A DNA stretch of 29,527 nt from positions 1 through 29,527 of the IMG/VR virus record IMGVR_UViG_3300011113_000803; one strand, written 5' to 3'. Of the stretch, positions 16,393 through 22,961 are shown piece after piece. Below the pieces are notes generated by a model. The model did not search any database and was not told the DNA's origin. It saw only the letters and a list, made by a program, of their open reading frames with translations. The translations under genes were made by a program, and so were the position numbers. The DNA is from a virus. Position 1 is the first letter of the stretch. Every line of letters starts with the position of its first letter.

Positions 16393-17181
16393 ATGACACG
16401 GCTCACTGCCATCCTTTCTGCAGTGATTCTAGCCTTCTTAAGTGGATGCCAGAAAGATGCCAGTGTCTCTAAAATTTCAATCCCCATTACAACCGTACCA
16501 TTCCCCGAAGCAGGTGTTAGTAAACCAGATCCGTTTCCAGGATTTGAAATTCCAAACAACAACACCAAAAATACTTACGGTTGTGTGGGGCACGTACACA
16601 ACGAGCTAGGAGAATTTATAGGTAGTGGAGTTCTTATAGCTCCTTCTGTTGTTCTTACAGCAGGGCATGTTATAGACGGAGATACTCTTCGTTATTTTAT
16701 TACAGGCGATAAAGCGTATGTGATAGAAAAAACTGTAATACATCCCGGATATAAAGACGTTACAGGAATAAATCACGATATTGGAGTATTAATATTAGCA
16801 GAGCCTTGCACAGAAACTCCAGCACAAATACTGATTGATCGTTCAGAATTAAATCCACGAGAAGCTTTAACCACTGTGGGGTTTTCCAAACAAATCAAAA
16901 AGATTAGTAAACCTGGAACATTCTGGTATTACGGAACAACTCAAGAAGATCCTAACTATATGCGGTTTCTTCCAATCGAAGGTCATATCTGGTTTGGTGA
17001 TTCTGGTGGAGCAGTATTTGAAGACGGTGGTAAACTAGCAGGAATTATTTCTGCAATGGTAATAATGAACGGAACCATAGTAGATCATACAGCAGCACGG
17101 GTAGACTTGTACGCAGATTGGATTCGTTCAGTGATGCAGGAAGAGGGGTGTTCTCCGTGTCACGATTCCAAAAAACCTTGA
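16393..17181 (+). CDS. Trypsin-like serine protease, predicted lipoprotein
   Basis: 262 residues. The N-terminus is a lipoprotein signal peptide: Arg3, hydrophobic core, then lipobox LSGC with Cys19 as the lipidated residue. A linker rich in Pro (30-55) follows. The S1 chymotrypsin fold shows all three catalytic residues: His92 in LTAGHV, Asp129 in NHDIGVL and Ser204 in FGDSGGAV. The C-terminus ends GCSPCHDSKKP, a CxxCH pattern that may form a disulfide or bind a cofactor. It would act at the periplasmic side of a membrane. It is one of three consecutive plus-strand genes set into the minus-strand late cluster, and no ribosome binding site is visible. Role unknown; alteration of the host envelope, superinfection exclusion or processing of virion or lysis proteins are possibilities. 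Confidence 0.88.
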   Translation: MTRLTAILSAVILAFLSGCQKDASVSKISIPITTVPFPEAGVSKPDPFPGFEIPNNNTKNTYGCVGHVHNELGEFIGSGVLIAPSVVLTAGHVIDGDTLRYFITGDKAYVIEKTVIHPGYKDVTGINHDIGVLILAEPCTETPAQILIDRSELNPREALTTVGFSKQIKKISKPGTFWYYGTTQEDPNYMRFLPIEGHIWFGDSGGAVFEDGGKLAGIISAMVIMNGTIVDHTAARVDLYADWIRSVMQEEGCSPCHDSKKP

Positions 17182-17237
17182 TATGTGTTTGTGCGTTTTT
17201 GGTTGGAATGCTATTAGCCCGAGGCATGGGCTTCTAA
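17157..17237 (+). CDS. Candidate 26-residue membrane micro-protein
   Basis: A short ORF from GTG 17157 to TAA 17235-17237, overlapping the protease gene by 25 bases in another frame. The peptide is basic at its start (SRFQK) and then about 17 hydrophobic residues (TLICVCAFLVGMLLARGMG), a good single transmembrane helix or signal anchor. An AGGAAGAGGGG purine run (about 17138-17148) can serve as ribosome binding site eight bases upstream. It fills the only gap between protease and resolvase. The start codon is weak and the ORF very short, so its reality is uncertain. Confidence 0.35.
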   Translation: MSRFQKTLICVCAFLVGMLLARGMGF

Positions 17238-17245
17238 CCTAAATA
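17238..17245 (+). promoter_or_regulatory. Variant late promoter before the RuvC-like gene
   Basis: CCTAAATA, matching the last six bases of the late octamer consensus, lies exactly six bases before ATG 17252. No Shine-Dalgarno sequence is present. If used as in T4, transcription would start one base before the ATG. Confidence 0.4.
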
Positions 17246-17251
17246 TTATAC

Positions 17252-17803
17252 ATGATTATTGCAGGCATTGATTATTCTTTAACTAGCCCTAGCATATGCG
17301 TGTTCAACTCTCAAGAACCGTTTTCTTTTTCTCGTTGTTCTTTTTACTTTTTATCTGACGTTAAAAAGAATCAAACTCTGTTTTTAACTAATATTAAAGG
17401 CCAATGCATTACAGATTGGGACAGTGATTTTACCAGATACGAAAATATCTCAGATTGGGCTATGGAATATTTAATTGCGTGTGAACAGGTGGCTATAGAA
17501 GGATATGCTTTCGGAGCTAAAGGTAAGGTGTTTCATATAGCCGAAAACACTGGAGTACTTAAATATCGATTACATCAAGCCAGCATACCTGTAGAAGTAA
17601 TACCACCCAGTGCCATCAAGAAACAAGCCGCAGGCAAAGGTAATGCCAACAAAGAAGAAATGTACAAGGCGTTTGTGAAAGAAACAGGAATACAATTGCA
17701 GATGGTAATTAGTCCCGGAAAAAAAGATATCGGAAACCCAGTTTCCGATATCGTTGATTCTTACTTTATTTGTAAAGCTTTGTATTTAAAACTTAAAGTT
17801 TAG
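17252..17803 (+). CDS. RuvC-like Holliday junction resolvase
   Basis: 183 residues with an RNase H-like fold. Acidic metal-binding residues sit in the expected strands: Asp7 in IIAGIDYSLTSPS, Glu83 in QVAIEGYAFGAKG, and Asp166/Asp169 in NPVSDIVDSYFI. A Lys-rich segment KKQAAGKGNANKEEM (123-137) matches the conserved loop of phage RuvC-family proteins. The enzyme would cut four-way junctions or branched replication intermediates before packaging. The start follows an octamer-like promoter by six bases with no ribosome binding site. Near its 3' end the gene contains a perfect 12-bp inverted repeat (17726-17752). Its stop abuts the end of the convergent minus-strand gene with no spacer. Confidence 0.85.
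   Translation: MIIAGIDYSLTSPSICVFNSQEPFSFSRCSFYFLSDVKKNQTLFLTNIKGQCITDWDSDFTRYENISDWAMEYLIACEQVAIEGYAFGAKGKVFHIAENTGVLKYRLHQASIPVEVIPPSAIKKQAAGKGNANKEEMYKAFVKETGIQLQMVISPGKKDIGNPVSDIVDSYFICKALYLKLKV
17726..17752. repeat. Perfect 12-bp inverted repeat with 3-base loop inside the resolvase gene
   Basis: GATATCGGAAAC (17726-17737), CCA, GTTTCCGATATC (17741-17752). All 12 base pairs match. The stretch encodes residues around KDIGNPVSDIV, which includes a catalytic aspartate. Confidence 0.9.
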
Positions 17804-18046
17804 TTATTTTTTCTTCTTAACTGCATTACGAACCGAAGCGTAGAATACACGAGTACCTTTTTCTTTGCCATATTGATCTATCATATTGGCAAGCATTGAC
17901 TTGTGTTCTTTGGCATATTTTTCTTCTTCTGCAGAGAGTTGTTCGTTTAGATTAATTCCTAAACGCTTTTGTTGCATTCTGGTAGTGGTAAGTTCTTGTT
18001 TTTGAGCTTGACCTTGTAGCCAAGCATTCATCATTCGTTTATCCAT
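17804..18046 (-). CDS. Small late basic protein
   Basis: 80 residues, late promoter TATAAATA at 18066-18073 and AAAAGGAA ribosome binding site. The protein is helical and charged: an N-terminal Gln/Lys/Met helix, the segment INLNEQLS (31-38), an acidic helix EEEKYAKEHKS and a C-terminal YGKEKGTRVFYASVRNAVKKKK. The last part resembles, from memory, the C-terminus of many short phage proteins (Y-G-x-E-K-G-x-x-V-F-Y-A). LNE at residues 33-35 fits an L-x-E cleavage site. Probably a small virion or head-associated protein; function unknown. Confidence 0.65.
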   Translation of the reverse strand: MDKRMMNAWLQGQAQKQELTTTRMQQKRLGINLNEQLSAEEEKYAKEHKSMLANMIDQYGKEKGTRVFYASVRNAVKKKK

Positions 18047-18065
18047 TGTGGAATTCCTTTTCTAG

Positions 18066-18073
18066 TATTTATA
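18066..18073 (-). promoter_or_regulatory. T4-type late promoter (perfect octamer)
   Basis: TATAAATA on the minus strand, 19 bases before the start of the 80-residue gene and overlapping the stop end of the upstream 263-residue gene. Confidence 0.8.
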
Positions 18074-18860
18074 TATTTCGTCTTCTTGGGGTTATATAAG
18101 CAGCAACTCCCAACAATGTTGTACTTCCAATATACTTGGATTCTGGAATATTGGATTCTTGGCCATAAACAAATGGGCTGTCTTGAAACGGTAAAAGTGG
18201 ATACTGAATGCGGTTTAATAGATCGGGAATGTTTGTTGTGACTATCGGGAAATCATAATTATTGACAGAAAAAATTGAAGGTGGTGTTACGACTGGTGGA
18301 TCTATTATTATTTGTGTTTTTGGTTCTACCAAAGTTACTGCAGTTTGTCGTGGTAACCATGGAGTGTTTTGCCGTTCGGGGTTATCTGTGGTTATTACTA
18401 AATTTTCAGAAAAATGCACACCACGGTAACCTAATTGTTTGTTATAAGGAAATAAACCAAAAACATTACCATTCAGAGAAACAGCCTTGCTTGATGGTTT
18501 TTTGTCTCCGGGCGTTTCGTTTTTGTGCTCATCTGTGCTGGTTCCTGTGATTTTTTCTTGAACGTGTTTAACTTCATCAACTTTGCCTGTAATTTTATCA
18601 AAAGCCTCTTGACCCAGAATAGTAACACCAACCGTGGTGGCTATCTGAAAAGCCATCAAGGTTTTTTGCATAGATTTTATTTTAGCTTTTGCTTCTTCTA
18701 ATTGTTGTGCCAAAAAAGATTCTTTGGCCGCACGGACTTCTTCTTGAGCTTGAGCACATTTTTCTAGTGCTAGTTTAGTTTCTAAGCAACGTTCTTCTTT
18801 AATCTTGACGCAATTATTACAATGAGAATGATCACCCTGGCGAGGAGCAGCTTCTGCCAT
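18069..18860 (-). CDS. Late protein with Cys cluster, coiled coil and hydrophobic helix
   Basis: 263 residues, ribosome binding site GAAAGGGA, weak late promoter ACTAAATA at 18885-18892. The N-terminus has four cysteines (CNNC at 14-17, Cys25, Cys35) that could bind zinc or form disulfides. Residues 28-66 are a charged coiled coil. Residues about 67-83 (TLMAFQIATTVGVTILG) are moderately hydrophobic and could be a membrane helix. The second half is Pro/Thr/Asn-rich and non-repetitive, ending in VAAYITPRRRNI. It lies just downstream of a candidate holin and lipoprotein pair. No family is recognised. Confidence 0.6.
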   Translation of the reverse strand: MAEAAPRQGDHSHCNNCVKIKEERCLETKLALEKCAQAQEEVRAAKESFLAQQLEEAKAKIKSMQKTLMAFQIATTVGVTILGQEAFDKITGKVDEVKHVQEKITGTSTDEHKNETPGDKKPSSKAVSLNGNVFGLFPYNKQLGYRGVHFSENLVITTDNPERQNTPWLPRQTAVTLVEPKTQIIIDPPVVTPPSIFSVNNYDFPIVTTNIPDLLNRIQYPLLPFQDSPFVYGQESNIPESKYIGSTTLLGVAAYITPRRRNI

Positions 18861-18884
18861 AGTTTCCCTTTCGTGTTATGTTAG

Positions 18885-18892
18885 TATTTAGT
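18885..18892 (-). promoter_or_regulatory. Variant late promoter
   Basis: ACTAAATA on the minus strand, 24 bases before the start of the 263-residue gene. Two mismatches to the TATAAATA octamer. Confidence 0.45.
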
Positions 18893-19185
18893 TATTGCTT
18901 TTGCTCAGAATTTTCGTTTAGAAGTTTTTGCTTGGTTTCTTCTAGTTTTTCTTCACATTCTGGGCAAGGACGTATAAATTGTTTCCATCCCCAAGTAACT
19001 ACAAGAAATACTAGTGGAAGATACCAAAGAATCCACTGCCACCCTGTTTGAAAAGTAGTTCCTGTACTGATTTCGTGATTAATCTTTTTAAGAATAACAC
19101 TTTCAGAAGTGGTATCTGGCACGATTTGTGGTGCTGTAGAGCAAGCAGTTAAGAGTGTAGCAGCTAATAGTGTTAGATGTTTCAT
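18892..19185 (-). CDS. Small lipoprotein with transmembrane helix; possible unimolecular spanin
   Basis: 97 residues with a clear AAGGAGT ribosome binding site. The signal peptide ends in lipobox LTAC, with Cys15 as the lipid anchor. A 33-residue polar segment follows, then a Trp-rich transmembrane helix at about 49-67 (WQWILWYLPLVFLVVTWGW) and a charged tail with CPEC and Glu/Lys. An outer-membrane lipid anchor plus a C-terminal transmembrane helix is the architecture of u-spanins such as T1 gp11. However, the periplasmic part here is short and the cytoplasmic tail long. It lies 10 bases after a holin-like gene, which supports a lysis role without proving it. Confidence 0.6.
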   Translation of the reverse strand: MKHLTLLAATLLTACSTAPQIVPDTTSESVILKKINHEISTGTTFQTGWQWILWYLPLVFLVVTWGWKQFIRPCPECEEKLEETKQKLLNENSEQKQ

Positions 19186-19195
19186 GGGTTACTCC

Positions 19196-19630
19196 TTATG
19201 ACTTGTTTGATGCAGCAGCAGATCCAAAATAGAAACCGATAATACTTAGAAGAATCTGACGATTTTCGCTAGTAAACAAGTAGCCGTTTACTTCAACAAA
19301 AAACTTCTTGGTTGTTTCAGGGAATAGACCAAACAGACCTTCTGGAGTCTTGGCATCAACCTCCACGAAAGTTGGTACACCAAAGAAAGGAAGAACAAAT
19401 GGTGCTAGAAATGTGGCAAACAGAGTTGCAAGCACAATTAGTTGGCGAACTCCTTTACCTACATCTAGAGGAACACGTTCTGCAGCTTTATCTTGATTCT
19501 CTGTGGTTTGCTTGTTAGCAGCCATCAGACGTTCAAACATCTCTTTTTGGTCTTGGGCCTTTTGAGCCATATAGCGGAAAAGGAATCCAGTTGCGGATCC
19601 ACCAATCAATGAAATTAATTCTGTCGGCAT
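19196..19630 (-). CDS. Holin-like membrane protein with three hydrophobic segments
   Basis: 144 residues, ribosome binding site GAAAGGAT. Hydrophobic segments lie at about 3-20 (amphipathic, Gly-rich), 63-85 (QLIVLATLFATFLAPFVLPFFGV) and 124-140 (RQILLSIIGFYFGSAAA). A charged helix, 21-52, links the first two. The overall plan and the final GFYFGSAAA helix recall three-helix phage and GTA holins. The neighbour downstream is a lipoprotein with a transmembrane helix, so a holin/spanin pair is plausible. No endolysin is seen nearby. Expressed from a late promoter variant at 19679-19686 or from the upstream late genes. Confidence 0.6.
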   Translation of the reverse strand: MPTELISLIGGSATGFLFRYMAQKAQDQKEMFERLMAANKQTTENQDKAAERVPLDVGKGVRQLIVLATLFATFLAPFVLPFFGVPTFVEVDAKTPEGLFGLFPETTKKFFVEVNGYLFTSENRQILLSIIGFYFGSAAASNKS

Positions 19631-19650
19631 AACGATCCTTTCTCAATAGT

Positions 19651-20022
19651 TCAATAACTATTTTCTTTGTCCGTATAGTATTTATTAGGTTTCTTTCTTC
19701 TAAAAATGGAATTCCTAGAAATATGTCTTTTTTGAGCTTCTACTGGAATTGCAAGATCTTCCGGTTTCATTCCTGCTATTCCACCAGCGGCTACAGAATT
19801 AGCCATGGGGGCAGCAGGAGCACCACCTTCTTGTTCCAATAGTCTGCAAGCATGTAATTCTCTAGTAGCCATTTTTAAAAAATATTCAGGATTTCCACCA
19901 ATATACTCACATTCGGTTAAAAATGTTTCAAATAATCCATTTATATTTTTATTTGGTTTAACGGCTTCTTCTAAAAATTTGCAAACACTAAAAGTAGTAA
20001 CTACTTTAGAAAAATGATTCAT
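19651..20022 (-). CDS. Hypothetical late protein
   Basis: 123 residues. The start overlaps the stop of the upstream gene as ATGA, with a weak GAAAG ribosome binding site. The N-terminal half is helical (FSVCKFLEEAVK; FETFLTECEYIGGNPEYFLKMATRELHACRLLEQ). A flexible Gly/Ala/Pro linker (GGAPAAPMANSVAAGGIAG) leads to a basic tail (KRHISRNSIFRRKKPNKYY). The 'NSV-x(2)-GGIAG' stretch is, as I recall, found near the C-termini of many short phage proteins of unknown role. Expression is coupled to the upstream 126-residue gene. Confidence 0.6.
   Translation of the reverse strand: MNHFSKVVTTFSVCKFLEEAVKPNKNINGLFETFLTECEYIGGNPEYFLKMATRELHACRLLEQEGGAPAAPMANSVAAGGIAGMKPEDLAIPVEAQKRHISRNSIFRRKKPNKYYTDKENSY
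19679..19686 (-). promoter_or_regulatory. Late promoter variant
   Basis: AATAAATA on the minus strand (one mismatch to the octamer), inside the end of the 123-residue gene and 48 bases before the holin-like start. Confidence 0.5.
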
Positions 20023-20399
20023 CGTATTTCTTTCAATATTTTTGTTATTCTATGGTCTACTGGTATTTTTTCTATACTTATTTCTGGTATTCTTTTAGGA
20101 AGTATTTGTAAAAAATCTAAAAATGATTTTAAATATGAATGATATTTGGGTTCTATTTTATAAAATAATATTCTTGCACAGCCTTCCACCCCAAAAACAT
20201 TATTTAAAATCATTATATGATTTAATAATAATCTTTCTTTTAAATTCTTTTTTGTTTCGTATTTATTAAATAGCCTTTTAATATATTTTATTCGGTTCAA
20301 ATCCTCATAAAACTCATTTATGCCCTTGCAATGAGGGTTATCGTACATTTTAATAGCATAAAGAAGAAAATTATCTTCACTCAAGGGCTCATATAGCAT
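20019..20399 (-). CDS. Conserved phage protein of unknown function (DUF7207-like)
   Basis: 126 residues, all helical. The segment NPHCKGINEFYEDLNRIKYIKRLF (about 21-44) followed by KERLLLNHIMILNNVFG and ARILFYKIE closely resembles, from memory, a short protein conserved across many T4-related phages, sometimes listed as DUF7207. It is encoded three bases after the stop of the 171-residue gene and overlaps the next gene by ATGA, so the three are one translational unit. Its conservation with late genes suggests a role in particle assembly. No enzymatic motif is visible. Confidence 0.65.
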   Translation of the reverse strand: MLYEPLSEDNFLLYAIKMYDNPHCKGINEFYEDLNRIKYIKRLFNKYETKKNLKERLLLNHIMILNNVFGVEGCARILFYKIEPKYHSYLKSFLDFLQILPKRIPEISIEKIPVDHRITKILKEIR

Positions 20400-20402
20400 T
20401 TT

Positions 20403-20918
20403 TTATTCTTCTTCTGTTTGTTTCAATTCTCCTTCTTCTTGGTTGGTGCCTTTTGTTAATTTTGCGTCCATTTTATATAAACCAGAAGAACTTTCATTAA
20501 TAGTTACAACTAAAGTTATAGGTTCGTTGTTATTTAACCCGTCTGTTACTTCAAATCCTTTGCTTAAATCGTGAGTAGGACTAGTTCCGAAAGTACCGCC
20601 AAATCTTTTTATTCTAAAATTTATTGGTTGACCTATTTTTATTTCGGTTTTATTATTAAAATCAAAATCAAGAGAAGCTAGATTTAATTTAAGTCGTAAT
20701 AACGATAAAGCTGCTCTTGGTTCTAAATATTCTCTGCTAGTAAAGGCGTTTAAAAATGCTTGAATTCTTTTAAATTGGTCATCTCGTTCTACACGATAAA
20801 TTCCTTCATCACTATAAGCTGAACGTGTAGAATTTTTTACAGGAAATCCTCCTAAAACTCCACCATCCATATATTCGCCTTCGTTTAATTGTGTTTTTAA
20901 TTGTTTATACTTTTTCAT
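20403..20918 (-). CDS. Hypothetical late protein, possible virion component
   Basis: 171 residues, late promoter AATAAATA (20934-20941) and CGGAGAAA ribosome binding site. The N-terminus KTQLNEGEYMDGG places an LNEG at residues 11-14, again near the start. The middle is helical (DDQFKRIQAFLNAFTSREYLEPRAALSLLRLKLN), then a beta-rich region (TEIKIGQPINFRIKRFGGTFG; TLVVTINESSSGLYKMDAKL) and an acidic Gln/Glu tail. The helical part reminds me of a conserved protein that accompanies the next gene's family in other T4-related phages. Function unknown. Confidence 0.6.
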   Translation of the reverse strand: MKKYKQLKTQLNEGEYMDGGVLGGFPVKNSTRSAYSDEGIYRVERDDQFKRIQAFLNAFTSREYLEPRAALSLLRLKLNLASLDFDFNNKTEIKIGQPINFRIKRFGGTFGTSPTHDLSKGFEVTDGLNNNEPITLVVTINESSSGLYKMDAKLTKGTNQEEGELKQTEEE

Positions 20919-20933
20919 GTATTTCTCCGTTTG

Positions 20934-20941
20934 TATTTATT
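20934..20941 (-). promoter_or_regulatory. Late promoter variant
   Basis: AATAAATA on the minus strand, 15 bases before the start of the 171-residue gene and overlapping the stop codon of the upstream 458-residue gene. Confidence 0.6.
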
Positions 20942-22316
20942 AACCTTTTTTCTTGGCTTTTTTTGTTGTTTTGCCTTTATTTTTTAATTCTATGTAAGTT
21001 GCTAGTCTGTAACTGGCTTCTTCTGGAGTATCGTCTCTTATTTTTTTTCCATCTTTGTCTTTAGGACCAGTAACTACTTTGGCTCGGTCTTTAACTTTTT
21101 CTCGTATTTTATCTCTATTTTTGGCTCTAGGATTACTATTTTGGGGAGTTAACTTGCCTTTATTATCAGCGTTTACAATGTCTTCTTGTATTTTATTAAA
21201 AAATTTAGTTTTTAAATTGTCTGCTAACAACAAATTTGTAGTTTCGTCTATTGTTAGCTGGTTTTCTTTATTTTCTTTTAAAGTCTTCCAAGTACCGCCC
21301 TTTTTCTTATAACATTTTGCTGCCCATGCATTAGCATAAGCAGAAGGATAGACATCAAATTTTCTTTTTGCTTGAGATTTGCAATCAGACCAAGCTTCAG
21401 AATTGTTTGGAACATTTTTCTCTAATATAATAATTTTTTCGTTTTCGCATAAAATTTTGACTATTTCTGTGGGGTCTATACTTTTTACTACTTGTCCTTG
21501 TTCGTCTAATAAAGTATAATTTTGTTTTAATGACGATAATATTCCCATAAAAACACCATTATGAGTTTCGATTAGTACTTTTTTATTTTTAAAGGGCTGA
21601 AGATCGGCTTCAGTAAAATCAACACATTCTTTAGTTAGTTGACTTACAGATTTACCACGTTCCCACATTCGACACGACCAATAACGAGCTTTAGTTCTTG
21701 GACCTGGATTTTCACAACGATGACGAGCACGGAAATTTTTACGACGACCAGGATCGTCTCGTTTTATTTCCATATTAGGATCCCCAAATCTTACAGTAAC
21801 TACATTACCTTTTTCGTTTTTTACACGAACCGCAAATTTTTTAGGACCACCAGGAGTACGGAAAGGTTTACCTAAAGGAGCCTCTTCTTTTAACATTTTG
21901 TTTTCTATTCTTTGTTTTATTTTAGAAAATAAAGATTCTTTCTTTTCTTTTTCACAATCACAAGTTTTATTAGTAGATTCCATTTGCTCATTCACCTTTC
22001 TCTTTTTATTGGCTCCAGTTTTTACAAATATTGGTTTTTTTCCTTTATTTGATCCACTGCCTTTTGTTCCGCGTCCAGCTTCAGATTGCGCAGCTCTTTT
22101 TCTTTTTACAAAACTAGCAATACCTTCTTTTCCTAGTTTTTTGGCTTTTTGTTTAGATAGGCATGCAGAATACGCTTCTCCCTTTTTGGCATCTCCGCAT
22201 TCTCCTACTCTTTTTCCGGAGGAATTATAACGATCCCAACCTGGAGTTTTATTTGCAGATTCTCCATGGAACCATTTACCCAATCCAGAATTTCTATATA
22301 CCTCATTTAGCTTCAT
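20940..22316 (-). CDS. Multidomain basic late protein (phage structural-type repeats, Sm-like insert)
   Basis: 458 residues, very Lys/Arg-rich. Residues 13-75 form a Cys-containing module (KWFHGESANKTPGWDRY ... CGDAKKGEAYSACL) of the DUF5872 type as I recall. Residues 160-220 are a conserved phage module with FGDPNMEIKRDDPGRRKNFRARH and RYWSCRMW. Residues 240-290 (FKNKKVLIETHNGVFMGILSSL ... YTLLDEQGQVVKSI) have the strand pattern of a small Sm-like barrel. Residues 308-343 are another module, AWSDCKSQAKRKFDVYPSAY ... GGTWK. The C-terminus ends in KKAKKKG. Promoter octamer GATAAATA ends six bases before the ATG and there is no ribosome binding site, so the message may be nearly leaderless. LNE at 3-5. 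Probably a packaged, nucleic-acid-associated virion or core protein. Confidence 0.65.
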   Translation of the reverse strand: MKLNEVYRNSGLGKWFHGESANKTPGWDRYNSSGKRVGECGDAKKGEAYSACLSKQKAKKLGKEGIASFVKRKRAAQSEAGRGTKGSGSNKGKKPIFVKTGANKKRKVNEQMESTNKTCDCEKEKKESLFSKIKQRIENKMLKEEAPLGKPFRTPGGPKKFAVRVKNEKGNVVTVRFGDPNMEIKRDDPGRRKNFRARHRCENPGPRTKARYWSCRMWERGKSVSQLTKECVDFTEADLQPFKNKKVLIETHNGVFMGILSSLKQNYTLLDEQGQVVKSIDPTEIVKILCENEKIIILEKNVPNNSEAWSDCKSQAKRKFDVYPSAYANAWAAKCYKKKGGTWKTLKENKENQLTIDETTNLLLADNLKTKFFNKIQEDIVNADNKGKLTPQNSNPRAKNRDKIREKVKDRAKVVTGPKDKDGKKIRDDTPEEASYRLATYIELKNKGKTTKKAKKKG

Positions 22317-22322
22317 AAACTA

Positions 22323-22330
22323 TATTTATC
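22323..22330 (-). promoter_or_regulatory. Late promoter variant with minimal leader
   Basis: GATAAATA on the minus strand, six bases before ATG 22316 of the 458-residue gene; it lies at the end of the preceding gene. No Shine-Dalgarno sequence fits between. Confidence 0.6.
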
Positions 22331-22952
22331 GTTTCTGATGGGCTAGTTGAGCATTAATAGAATCGGTAATTTTCTTTATTTCTCCCGAACAATACACAGA
22401 ATCCATACTTTCTGCTTTATTTCCACTGCACCATTGAACTATAGTAAATCCTGTCATTTGATTTTGTTTTTGCAATGGAAGTACAGAAAATGCTTCCACG
22501 TTTCTAGATTCTAAGTATTGTTTAACGTGAGAATCTTTTAAATCTACAGTAAAATGAATTTTGGGATTGTTATCTACAACTAAAAGCAACAAAGGTAAAA
22601 ACATAGAACACAAAAGACCTTGCATTCTTTCACCATCTGATTCTATACCTTTTTCTACAGATTCATGAGTTAAACTAAATTTTCTCATGGATATACCATC
22701 CATAAAATATTCACCATTGTGAAATTGTATTACTTGTGCTCTTGCAGCATCAGTCAAAACTCTTAATTCTGTTAGCAATTCGTGTATTTCACTATGCACA
22801 GTTATAAAATTATCTGTGCCAAATATCTCTTTATATTTTTTTCTGGCTTTTATTCCAGCAAATATGGCAGCGGCTATAATTGCAAATGCTATGGACCACG
22901 ATTCAAAAATCTTTACAAAGTCTTCCGATAAATTAAAAGAACCATTACCCAT
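22326..22952 (-). CDS. Membrane-anchored protein with GAF-like domain
   Basis: 208 residues, AAAGGT ribosome binding site. One transmembrane helix at about 17-37 (SWSIAFAIIAAAIFAGI) is followed by a linker helix (HSEIHELLTELRVLTDAARAQ) and a soluble domain of about 150 residues with VIQFHNGEYFMDGISMRKFSLTHESV, LLLLVVDNNPKIHFTVDL and FSVLPLQKQNQMTGFTIVQW. The alternating strands and the 'QFHNG' opening recall GAF-type sensor domains, and I recall similar proteins in other phages with the same FHNGxYFMDG motif. It lies between two large late genes. It may sense a small molecule or sit in the envelope during infection; ligand unknown. Confidence 0.6.
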   Translation of the reverse strand: MGNGSFNLSEDFVKIFESWSIAFAIIAAAIFAGIKARKKYKEIFGTDNFITVHSEIHELLTELRVLTDAARAQVIQFHNGEYFMDGISMRKFSLTHESVEKGIESDGERMQGLLCSMFLPLLLLVVDNNPKIHFTVDLKDSHVKQYLESRNVEAFSVLPLQKQNQMTGFTIVQWCSGNKAESMDSVYCSGEIKKITDSINAQLAHQKR

Positions 22953-22961
22953 AAACTACCT

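Noticed and set aside
17151-17170. Calling the protease a c-type cytochrome because of CxxCH
   Set aside because: A single CxxCH at the extreme C-terminus without a cytochrome domain or distal ligand is insufficient; kept only as an observation.
17788-17812. AT-rich AACTT/AAGTT palindrome at the convergent gene ends as a terminator
   Set aside because: The stem is five A/T pairs with a one-base loop, too weak; only the following T-run is terminator-like.
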